Source: Phytophthora colocasiae (lineage: Eukaryota > Oomycota > Peronosporomycetes > Peronosporales > Peronosporaceae). Taken from it: 64,000 nucleotides of DNA. Positions 29,399 to 38,523 of this stretch are shown here, piece after piece. The stretch lies in contig JAGKQI010000034.1 of the NCBI GenBank assembly GCA_018806915.1, forward strand, positions 1 through 64,000, given 5' to 3'. Numbering within the stretch: position 1 is the stretch's first letter; the number at the start of each line of letters is the position of its first letter. The translations under genes were made by a program, and so were the position numbers. The notes under the pieces are model-generated. The model did no database searches. It was not told where the DNA came from and saw only the letters and a program-made list of their open reading frames with translations.

Positions 29399-29710
29399 GC
29401 TGAAGTTTTCAGCTCCATCTCTCTGTTCACTCTGAAATCTGCTCGTGTGCTAACGCTGCATTGTACTGTTGTGAGTGTTTCTAGGTCGGTTGGAGATACA
29501 GAGGACCAAAGCAACGGATTTATTAGTACTACTTCGGCTGCAACATTTCTTAGAACAGCTTGTGGTTTCCGAAGATATGATGAAGTTGACAATGGGCGAG
29601 AAAATACTACCGTCGAAGAGCTAATGCATAAGCACAAGGAGCTCGACGTCACGAAAAATACTGTGAACTGCTCTTCCTATGGAGTCAGAGCGGGCGATGC
29701 CACCCCATGA
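29399..29710 (+). pseudogene. Possible degenerate RXLR-type effector relic
   Basis: An open frame from about 29399 without an ATG ends at 29710. It has a weakly hydrophobic head, then ISTTSAATFLRTACGF followed by an acidic stretch (YDEVDNGREN, VEEL). The TFLRT...acidic pattern recalls an RxLR-dEER motif with its first Arg lost. No start codon or good signal peptide survives. The call rests on this weak resemblance and on the effector-rich context, so it is tentative. Confidence 0.25.
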
Positions 29711-29807
29711 ATTCAAATTGTTTTCATACAACCCGTTATCTATCAAAGTATCCATAAGAACCAAACTGAAACATGAGTGTGCCAGTATTTCTCTCTGCAG
29801 GTCACAA

Positions 29808-30581
29808 TTAAAGAGGCCATGCGTTGTCTAAGTGGTCCTCGTAGTGCTCATCACTGAACGGAACCTCCGCATCACCAAATGATGCCTTATCGTTGAGAAC
29901 CACGCGGGCCGCATCCGTCAATTGTTCCCACATGATCAAGTCATGATATTCCCCATCCCAAGGGGCAAAGTCCATGTACGGGAAAATGTCACTCATCTTG
30001 TACTCAAATCGGAGAGACGTGTTCGAGCCGTAATGTACGACGCGATTGGAGAAGCGGCGGCGGCCCGTCTTCCGGTAACCAGCAAAGCTTGAAGCCCACA
30101 CCTTCAGTGTCTTGTGATACTTCGTGTCGGACTCGGACATGGCAACTCCAACAATCTTTGGCGTCTCCAAGTCGGGATTATCGATCCACACAACGACGTT
30201 CTTCCAGTCGTGACGCCTTGTGGGGATACCTAGCGTGGAAAATCCCTTCGGGAAGTACCAGGAGTACATGATGGCCCACAGATCCTTGTGCCAACCGGCT
30301 CGTCCGTAGATTTGAGCTCCTTTTGGTGCGTACTTACACGCATCGTTCCCATTCGTCCCTTTCAGTCCACCAGTGACTTCACCGGCGGGATTGACGGCTG
30401 GAAACGGGACGCAGATAATGAATGGAGTGTACAATTGGGGTTTGAACTTGATGGCAGCTTTTTCCGAGACGGTAACAGGCTCAGGTTGTGGAAAAGGCTC
30501 GATCTTGTCGTGGTCAATAGTCGCAGACGTACTAGCAGCTAGAATCGCGAAGACGATCGCGGCGAGACACTGAAGCTTCAT
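29808..30581 (-). CDS. NPP1/NLP family secreted protein, variant heptapeptide
   Basis: 257 codons, one frame. A signal peptide (MKLQCLAAIVFAILAASTSA) precedes the NPP1 domain, with landmarks AIMYSWYFPKG, DWKNVVVWIDNP and HDLIMWEQLTDAAR. Cytolytic NLPs carry GHRHDWE in the centre of the fold, part of which holds the divalent cation needed for membrane binding. Here the corresponding segment is TRRHDWK: the first two positions and the final acidic residue are changed. By analogy with known non-cytolytic oomycete NLPs, this copy probably does not kill host cells; that is inference from the motif. Length and frame are complete. Confidence 0.85.
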   Translation of the reverse strand: MKLQCLAAIVFAILAASTSATIDHDKIEPFPQPEPVTVSEKAAIKFKPQLYTPFIICVPFPAVNPAGEVTGGLKGTNGNDACKYAPKGAQIYGRAGWHKDLWAIMYSWYFPKGFSTLGIPTRRHDWKNVVVWIDNPDLETPKIVGVAMSESDTKYHKTLKVWASSFAGYRKTGRRRFSNRVVHYGSNTSLRFEYKMSDIFPYMDFAPWDGEYHDLIMWEQLTDAARVVLNDKASFGDAEVPFSDEHYEDHLDNAWPL

Positions 30582-32254
30582 CTCGAGTCGATGAAAGAGA
30601 AAGTGAGAGAACTACAGCGCATGGCCAAGCTGGCTTGATCATTCTACGGTAGACTCTACCTACACGTGGAGACATCCTCAAACGAAACACATGTAGTACG
30701 CATAATCTTGGTTTCTTGTGTTCATGTAGCAATACTAGAACAGCTAAAATATCGCCGACTTTACCGTCATAAATGGCGGTGAACAGGTGCACAATCATAC
30801 CGACAACAAAGAGCAAAGCGGACTAATGGCTCAAAGCTTAACAACTGTAGCCTACCGGTATCTACGTACACTTGTCCCCTGAGAGTAAATTCCCGATTTC
30901 AGAATAAACCCTCAAGTGGCCTACCACCCTTCACGGGATCGTCCTTGCAGCTTCCTCAACGTGTTCCAGTCCAACAAGAGATAGGAATCGTTGGAGCTTG
31001 ATTCAACTAATCACCACTACACCAGCAGCATTCATGAAAACGAGTGCTCCGTAACTTGTGATGGGGTTGATACCCATAGCAGTGACAACACGTTTGGGAG
31101 CAGATCAGCAAGTCCCTTCTTGGCTTCCAGCTCATCCCCGATTACTTCCATCTCGTGGCTACTGATGAAGACGTCGCAATCCAAATGTCGTTACTTGCTG
31201 CACTCCTATTACTTTATAAACCCAATCTCTAATTTCTCCCGAACCAGCCAAGTTGCCTTTTCTCCTTATTGTACGTACGCCGACACACACATAATGCGAG
31301 ACAAAGACGAAATAATCGTTGGTAAAATGCTCGCTAACTCGATAGAAGTCGATTCTCTAGTTAGTGGACAAGTCGTTTCGTTAATATCTACTCGGACTGA
31401 TTGAGTATTGTCGGGCACCGGAGTACATATCGCACACATCATTTCGAAAAAGGCTCCGGAACTTAAACACTGACGATCCTTATCCAGAAAATCCGCGATA
31501 TAATGCTTGTGTGCCTTTGCCAGACCTGATTCCAGTGGCATTGACGTTACCACTTAAAAATCTTGGGATCACGCATTGTATTTCGTGATATTTTCACATT
31601 ATACTATCAAAGGCAAAGATCATATTCACGTAATTTGTTGGTGTCTGCGTGCACAACTTCGACTAAGTTACCAGTTCATAAAACAGGTGTGTCACTTTCT
31701 ATCGATAAAATGACCGTGAAGGCGACATTCCTTAGTAATTCGTACCACAACACTGTAAGTACTAGCACAACTAGTATATTTCTCTTGTAAAGCATACGTC
31801 TTGTTGATCGACGAAAGCACTAGGAGAAAGGCCCCGAAAGAACCCCATCATGAGCCCGACAAGACAAGTCTGGTGAAAACCTCTTTACGTCGGTCTTTTG
31901 CTTCTCTTAGTTTCGACGTGTGTTGCCTCACATAGGAGGTGTAAGAGTGGACCTTTCCCACAGATAAAGGCGCGACTTTCTTCTCAAAACATTCGGCGGA
32001 ATGACTGGAATGTACTGCTATAACCGACACAAGCAGTATCTTCTCACCCTATGAGTGAACTTGATGCCATCCAATGTACATTCATGCTACATTATCCCGA
32101 TATCTACCACTGCGAAGATGTCTTGCCCCAGTGGTGCATGATGTCCTATTACGATTGTTCTTTAGAGACCTTATCATTTGGTCACGACTGCATTTCCTGA
32201 AAGCACTGTAAACTCCAACGATTCAGCAGTACGTTCGAGAGTCGAGTGTAGCGA
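30582..32254. other. Long stretch without a confident gene
   Basis: A roughly 50-codon protein-like minus-strand stretch near 31035-31185 (SHEMEVIGDELEAKKG...) and a minus-strand ORF at 31266-31553 are the best coding candidates, but neither has a recognisable family or a clear start. A segment at 31816-31850 repeats sequence from 28548, so the Kazal duplication probably reaches into this region. Confidence 0.45.
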
Positions 32255-32596
32255 TTGAAACGCTGGAACACTGTTTCTTCTCGTTGGCGCAGAATTTTTA
32301 CAGCTGACTTTAGTCACGAGACTGGAAACACCACCACAAACTACTGTTGCTGTTGTTGTGGAAAGCCCACACATTTTCATGCTATTTGGCGGCTACGCAA
32401 CAAAATTCACTTCAAGGAGACGGAAACAGAACATTTAAGCACTCAAAGTGTGTTGAATTCGCTTCTTTCTCTTCCACACTCTAGCTCCCCGCGAAAAATG
32501 TATTCGCTTCATCGACACTACCAGCATATGTATCTGTATAGCAAGAAGCTTACCCAAAAGCAAGTGACCGACTATGGACTTCCCGACTGTAATTAA
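32255..32596 (+). CDS. Hypothetical ORF, unknown
   Basis: 113 codons, no signal peptide and no known domain. Contains a run of five cysteines (NYCCCCCGK). The last residues (PDC plus Asn) recall the tail at 3-110, but the match is too short to mean much. Coding status is uncertain. Confidence 0.2.
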   Translation: MKRWNTVSSRWRRIFTADFSHETGNTTTNYCCCCCGKPTHFHAIWRLRNKIHFKETETEHLSTQSVLNSLLSLPHSSSPRKMYSLHRHYQHMYLYSKKLTQKQVTDYGLPDCN

Positions 32597-32689
32597 ACTT
32601 CTTCTTTTTAAGAAGTTGTATGTAGATATTACTAGTACATCACTAGCGAAACGACATGTCCACTAAGTAACTTCTTCTTCCAGTCCCTT

Positions 32690-32843
32690 CTGCACATGTC
32701 CTCGTGGAGGATTTTCAAGCCCTTGTTGTCACAGTCTCGTATCACGGAATACCCCTAGCAGAGGTGCAGTTAAAACCTCGGGCGGCAGCGGTTCCGGCGA
32801 TATCATGAGCGAGTGCAAGTACAGGCAGAATGGCGAATTTCAT
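32690..32843 (-). pseudogene. Kazal-like inhibitor, core deleted
   Basis: From the ATG at 32843 a signal-peptide-like start (MKFAILPVLALAHDIAG) and a few mature residues are present, then a stop. The middle of the gene, including the Kazal core with VCASNGVTY, is missing, and homology resumes with a 33-base identical segment encoding the 3' end (32700-32732, matching 28619-28651). Its 5' flank to about 33160 matches that of the intact gene. Confidence 0.7.
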
Positions 32844-33640
32844 GGCTTCGGTCTGGAGATCTTGAAAGTTTGTTTTATGAGTGATGTGTTGCTGATAAAT
32901 AGCAAAGTGAATGAAACCAGAGCTACGTACTTGGCTCCTAATTGAGGAAACTACTATTTACGACTGGTGCAACATCAGAGATTACCAGACAAGTAATCTT
33001 TCATGCCCTGCGCTGTAATGGCAGTGCGTTATTCGCATGTAGGCACCTTTTTACTTTCTGAGTATGCGTAACTTAACCCTATAGTGCGCCTCAACGATTG
33101 ACTATACTATACAATTTTATGTTGAGCTCAATATCGTTGAGTACAGCGGGAATCCATGCATTTGTACGAGTACAGATCACCCTATTCTTGGTACAGAGAT
33201 CGTAGTTTGAATTATGCGTTCTACGCAGAAGGTAACCCTCTTCCTCTGGATCAGCGTAGATAACCCACAGCCCAATAATACCGACAAGTTTGGGAGGATT
33301 TTCATTTTGGATGAGGACCAAAATTCACGTCCCGGTGGTGGTTCCTGTGGACGTTTAATCCTCCAGCATTGGTCGCATTTTGGAAGGCATTATCTCCTTG
33401 GTGATTCGATATAAGGATTCATATCTACGTTTGCTCTTGTCACTCGAAACTATGGGATTCTCTTTGGATATGATTCACAATGAATCGATGTACACACCCA
33501 CCTCTCGTGATCCTCGGAAATATCTTGCGAAAAAAACACTGATGTATAGAGACAGAAGTCCAGCTGATGAACGCCTATGGGAGACTCGATCTGAACGATT
33601 CTCAATCTGAACGATTCTCAATGCCTTATTATTGTATCAG
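32844..33640. other. Kazal-type 5' flank, then unassigned sequence
   Basis: 32844-33160 is a third, diverged copy of the Kazal upstream flank. No gene is supported from 33160 to 33640; a 16-nt direct duplication (tctgaacgattctcaa) lies at 33590-33621. Confidence 0.5.
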
Positions 33641-33647
33641 CGGACGT

Positions 33648-33755
33648 TTTATCGACGAATATTTCGTCTTTGCCAAGCAATATGTGCGATATGAGGTGTA
33701 TCAGCGTATGCTCAAGAAGGAGAAGCAGAAACTACTTTAGTTCATGGTGGGGCTC
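33648..33755 (+). pseudogene. CRN C-terminal relic, cut by Harbinger
   Basis: Reads DEYFVFAKQYVRYEVYQRM and KQKLL, then a TAG, then FMVGL, matching the CRN at 45131-47074 (DYFVFASQYVPEEIYRR... KQKLLEFIG). The Harbinger target site follows directly, and IRDLLIED...HWSL just right of the element (37130-37175) resembles the next CRN segment in another frame. A dead fragment. Confidence 0.65.
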
Positions 33756-33937
33756 TTAGAGCGATGTTCAAATAAAAAAGCGATTGCTTTTTCGAGCTAA
33801 CTTATTGCATAGACGGGACCCTCCAAAAAAGGAGGCCGCGAATTTGCCGACTCAAAAGGCGGCAAAAAGAAGTAGATTCGATACCCACTTTTCTGCAGGA
33901 GAGCTAACTTTTTCGCTAGCGCACAAAGAGCTCCAAC

Positions 33938-35503
33938 ATGGATCATCATTCTGCGCAGGAGTTGCACGAAGAATTCGTCGCCATGGACGTCGACAGCGTC
34001 GTGGGCGTTATGCCAGGTGAGGCTGCTTCAGCTGATAGGGATGCTGACGCCGCGACGGAGCTCTGACACGGCATCTGTGCAGGCAGAAACCTACAAGATC
34101 TTCAGCAAGAAGCCCATGTTTTGCTGGATGAAGCGGACGTGGATATGACCGCTGAATGTGATCAAGACGCTGAGGAGGACTTGTTTCTGATGCTGAGCTT
34201 GGTATTTGTCGTACTGGGAGCTGCTTTTGGTACGATGGACTGGAGATCACTTCGAGCGGCCCCCAGTGAATGGATCACGGTTTGCTCGGACTTCTTCTAC
34301 AAGCTCAAAGCCCAACGATCACCCAAAGCTTATCGAAAGACTCTTCGCTGCACGCCAGAGTCATTTGACATGCTCTGTTCGTTCCTGGAGCCCCGCTACT
34401 ATGCTAAATACGGCCTGCCGGGGAAGAATACCCAGTACGCGTTTGATTTTGGAGTTGCTGTGCTGCTTGCATACTATGGAAATGGATGCGGACAAGATGG
34501 AGATGGAATAGGAGGAGCTGCTGTACAGCTTGGCATATCGAGAGGCGTAGCAAGCCGCTACATTAAAAATCTCGAAAAACTACTTCATGAAATGATGGAC
34601 GACGTGATATACTTCCCCGCGCCATCTTCGGAAGATGAATGGAGTGCACTAGCGGAAGGGTTTGCTGCTCGCAATGCAGATTTCCCTGATGTTGCGTGCA
34701 TTTTTGACGGCACACTGATTCGTACTCGACGACCAAAAGATTTCCAGGTAAGTGCTCTCTACGTTGAATTCAAACACATCGCCAATCGATTGGTGTTCAC
34801 TGCTAATGTTGTGCTGCTTTGTTGCAGGGATTTTATGATAAAAGCGGCAAGCCTTCATATAATTGTCTGGCAGCGATTGACTACCGCTTTAAGTTTCGGT
34901 ATCTGGGAGTGTTTAGCGGCAGTAATTCCGATCAATCCATGTGGAACCAGTCTACAGTCTTAGGTGCTCGAGCTCGCGATTTGTGCCCTCCTGGTATCAA
35001 TTGGTTGGGTGACGCAGGCTTCAAGCTGTGGCCATTTTTAATGGTACCATTTGATGAGCGTGGGGGCAAGCGCCTAACGAGCATGCAACGTTGGTACAAG
35101 GAATCTGTTCCATTGATGTTGATGAGTTACTAAATGTGCGATATTCCACCGCAGCTACAATTACCATCTTTCAGAGACTCGGATTTTAGTGGAATGCGTG
35201 TTTGGGCGACTGAAGGCTCGTTTTAAAGTGCTTCATGGTGTGACAGATCGACGAAAACACACCACAAATGCCAGAATGATTTGCGCTGCTGCTGTCCTGC
35301 ATAACCTGTTGATCGACATCGGCGACAAGCAATTCAAGCCAAAGAAACGAAACGAAGAGGCGATTCGTAAAGAGCGATGTGATTCCAGACATGTTATGTC
35401 TTCCTTCAATAAAAACTGGGATAGGACACCAGAAGAAGTCGAACTTGCTATTGCGAAGCGCAATGCATACGCACGCCGCTTTTATCAAAACGATAACGAG
35501 TAA
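33938..35503 (+). CDS. PIF/Harbinger transposase (DDE_Tnp_4)
   Basis: Four exons reconstruct one clean 452-residue frame: 33938-34016, 34083-34747, 34828-35093 and 35155-35503, with introns of 66, 80 and 61 nt, all GT-AG. The catalytic triad is visible: Asp in ACIFDGTLI (exon 2), Asp in WLGDAGFKLW (exon 3) and Glu in ILVECVFGRLKARF (exon 4). HARBI1-type features also include YNYHLSETR and the AAAVLHNLLID tail. The enzyme cuts and pastes the element at TWA sites together with the Myb-like partner. All splice phases fit and no stop interrupts it, so the protein could be functional. The start at 33938 is the first ATG of the spliced frame. Confidence 0.85.
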
Positions 35504-35520
35504 TAAAAAAACGTCGATGA

Positions 35521-36979
35521 TCAGAAGCCGTACTCGTGCACCTCGGAGTTATCCGTCGATCGCTTGGTCATCTCTTCGAAGAGGCTAGCGGTCAGCTGCT
35601 GTAGCCCTGCGAGGCTACGCATCAGCGCCTCACTGGTAACTCGGTGTTGTTCATTAGAAGCTTCAATTGAAGATGTCAATCTGCCAAACAGTTCAGTCAT
35701 CTCTCCATTAGGTCGAGGAGGCTGGTGGCGTTTTGAAAACACTCGTTCAATGGCCTCGAACCCCGATCGCAGTGTTTCACTAACAGCATCAGCAGGTCGC
35801 TTTGTTGAAGACTGTTTAGCTTGAGTGTCACGAGTTTTTTTGGCTTTAGCTGTCGCTTTGGCTTTTCACGTGCTTGGTGAGCCTCACTGGGCGATTCACT
35901 TGACTCGCTCTCCGATTCAAGTTCGTCATTCACTCCACCGTCACTCTCAATACCCTTACCGGTACCCGTCTCTGTAATTGCTTCACCAGTGCAACCTGGA
36001 CGCCGTGAGAAAACTTCGCATAGCAGTGGCCAGAGTGCGGTCAACTCGGGCCAAGTACCTTTAGATATTTTGGGTTCACTTTGACAGGATCACACGTCAA
36101 ATTTCGTGGTACATCATCATCTGTAGAACTGCAATCAGAATGTTCATCATCGTCGCCATTAAGCAGAAAGTCAACAGGCATTTCAGGATACTTGCGCTCT
36201 TTGTGATCTCTGTCTTCGTCTTCATCATCTACTGGACGGTTTCCTGTTGCCATCATGCGCTGTCGTCTAGCCTTGTAGCCCGATCGAACTGCGTCCAACT
36301 TGTTTTTAAACTGCTTCACGAGCACCTCACGCGGTTTTGCGTCTCCCCATGCCTGCTCCGCTAACGCGCGCTGCTGAAATACGTTGATGGTATCTTCCCA
36401 CAAGGCTCGTTGAGCCTGTGTATTGGAGTTCTTCGTGGAGAACTTTTTCAGTATGCGCTTGTTGCGAAAGCGCGCTTCGATTGCAAGTGCAGTAAGCTGT
36501 ACGGTCCACTTCATGCTGGTCACTTCACCGGGTTTTGACTTTTGGACGTCCGTGCCCTTCGCCTTTGATTTCTGGGCCTTCCGTGCTTTCGACTTGGTTT
36601 TACTGGTCGATGCAGCAGAATTGGCGATCTTCTTTCTTTTCGGCGCAGACTGACTCTCTGGATCAACTCGGCGCGGTGTTGACGTGCCATCCTTGTCGTC
36701 AGGGCTCGTATCATTTCCGTTGGAGTGATCTTCTTCATATTCTGTGTAGTAAGAGGGTAAACCTAGCGATGACGGTGGCGCAGTCACCGTTGCTATCTGC
36801 ACGCGTGTGGAAGCAGCTGCCACCGGATGTGGAGTTCCTGCATCTCTTCCACGCTTGGACAGTATCGTAGGCATGCTTGTAGTGTCCACAGGTCTTGCGC
36901 GCATGTGCGCAACACTCGCTGCGCAACGGATGCGGAATGCGGAGTGCATGTCAAAAATGGAAACTCTTAAAAATCGCAT
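35521..36979 (-). pseudogene. Harbinger Myb/SANT-like DNA-binding protein, frameshifted
   Basis: From an ATG at 36979 (or, more likely, MPTILSK at 36871) comes a Lys/Ser-rich region and then a Myb/SANT-like trihelix (KWTVQLTALAIEARF, ALWEDTINVF, KFKNKLDAVRSGYKARRQ-like). Such proteins bind the element ends and bring the transposase in. The frame stops at 36041; homologous-looking coding continues in a second frame (36044-35870, TALWPLLCEVFSRRPG) and a third (to 35521, a coiled-coil tail with SSIEASNEQHRVTSEALM). Each join needs a one-base change (near 36045 and 35870) and no intron with the right phase is convincing. Confidence 0.7.
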
Positions 36980-37170
36980 GCTGTTTCATAGGCTTAGCTA
37001 TAAAAGTCGTCACGACTACTTTTCCTGACTTGGACATGGAGACTGCTTTTTCCGCCGCCTTATTTTCTCGGCCTAGATAAGTCGTAGGCGCAAAAGCAAT
37101 CGCTGTTTTATTTGAACATCGCTCTTACTGCAATCCGTGACTTGTTGATTGAAGACCGACTTTGGCATTG

Positions 37171-37890
37171 GTCACTGCGGTTCGACATACTCCTTTAACA
37201 ACCAGGAATACGACGGTCCCTACTTCATCTTAAAGGTGGGGCTGTCCCAGGACATACAGCGGTGACTAGGCGAGCACCGGGCCAGTAGCTCATCCGCGAA
37301 CGTGAAGTTTCTGCTCGGGGTGGAGTTAAAGGACTATGACCGCGTCGACGCAGAGTCCGGAGCTGAAGACCAAGCTGACGGCACTTGGCCTCTCGTCCTG
37401 TTTCCAGGAGGGCTGACTACAGAGACGTTCGTCTTTCACAAGGACAATCTTCCAATGATCCACGACGTCGTCTGCGCGTTGAGGACCGCGTTTAAGCCTC
37501 CAGAAACAAGAAGAACCGGCGACCACATCAACGCCGTTGAAAACCCGTTCGGCAGGGATTCGCATTTCAGCCACCGCGGACAGAACCTGGTGTGCTCGGA
37601 CTTCCCTAGAAGGTCGAGTTCTTTCTCGTTACCGGTGGGGGGGGGGGGGGGGGGTTAAAACGCGTACCTGATCCCGCAGACGACGTCGTGGATTATTGGA
37701 AGATTGTCCTTGTGAAAGACGAACGTCTCTGTAGTCAGCCCTCCTGGAAACAGGACGAGAGAGGCTAAGTGCCGTCAGCTTGGTCTTCAGCTCGGACTCT
37801 GCGTCGACGCGGTCATAGTCCTTTAACTCCACCTCGAACAGAAACTTCACTGCGCCTTCGTATTCCTGGTTGTTAAAGGAGTATGTCGAA
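37171..37890. repeat. Inverted duplication flanking an 18-G run
   Basis: The plus strand at 37171-37480 and the minus strand at 37890-37676 encode the same peptide blocks (STYSFNNQEY, VELKDYDRVDAES, TTETF/VFHKDNLP, IHDVVC). The left arm has about 90 extra bases after NNQEY. Between the arms is a unique spacer with an uninterrupted run of 18 G at 37639-37656. The protein family is not recognised. Confidence 0.75.
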
Positions 37891-38117
37891 ACTCCTGCCG
37901 GTGAGAGTGCTGGGATCCCGTTGGAGGCGTGTTGCCACCGCACGAAACTTCGACAAACGCTTTTGCTTTGATGTGGACGTAGGCTTCTCTTGGCAGATTG
38001 AAGAGTGAATGCCAGGCAAGACTTCTGGTCTAGAGGGTGGGGGTGCACTTTGAAGCGAAGTGGAGAGGAATCCACAATGGATGGATGGCTACATGGGTGC
38101 ATGGTCAGTAAGTACAT
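37629..38117 (-). pseudogene. Fragment of an unrecognised gene (inverted-repeat arm)
   Basis: A minus-strand frame of 162 codons includes FVRWQHASNGIPALSPAG and then the block shared with the left arm. After KTKLTAL the frame slips relative to the left-arm copy, so both arms look like broken pieces of one ancestral gene. No domain assigned. Confidence 0.35.
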
Positions 38118-38523
38118 GTATAAGTATTGTTGTATAGTATATAGAACATCGATTGAAGTTCAGATACCGGTTTTACGCGGATCCGCGCAAAGGCACCACA
38201 CTCCACGCATAGCGAGCTCAGTCCTAAAACTTGGGATATATACAGAGAACCGATTGAAGCAGCTTGTGACGTGTTTGCAAGGCGCTTCCTCCACGTGCAT
38301 GACGCACACGTGCAGGATATAAGCACAAAAAGTCACCAGTCAGGATCTGAGTAGGGTAGTACCGTGAACGACATTGTATTGAGCAGAGATAAATCCTTTT
38401 TATTTATATACCTGTCCAATGATATAAATAGTCTATCTAATAGGACTTGTATAAATAAATATTACCACATACCGGTATGCGTGGCCAGTCGACCACTAGG
38501 AATCGCTCTTGAGAGTGTCAATA
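38118..38523. other. Intergenic, no supported gene
   Basis: AT-rich spacer 5' of the SAMHD1-like gene. Nothing recognised. Confidence 0.5.

Larger units (their letters stand above)
33759..37124. mobile_element. PIF/Harbinger transposon, full length (3366 bp)
   Basis: Terminal inverted repeats of about 40 bp begin GAGCGATGTTCAAATAAAA and are flanked by the 3-bp target duplication TTA (33756-33758 and 37125-37127), the signature of PIF/Harbinger elements. It carries both expected genes: a DDE transposase on the plus strand and a Myb/SANT-like DNA-binding protein on the minus strand, arranged tail to tail. Confidence 0.92.

Noticed and set aside
3..32596. Relationship between the tail at 3-110 and the ORF ending at 32596 (both end PDC plus one residue)
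   Set aside because: Similarity covers only about 10 codons; too short to call homology.
33091..33321. Minus-strand peptide with YADPEEEGYLLRRT, resembling CRN YADPEEASQRLLHYR
   Set aside because: The match is a handful of residues on the strand opposite to the real CRN relic, with no surrounding similarity.
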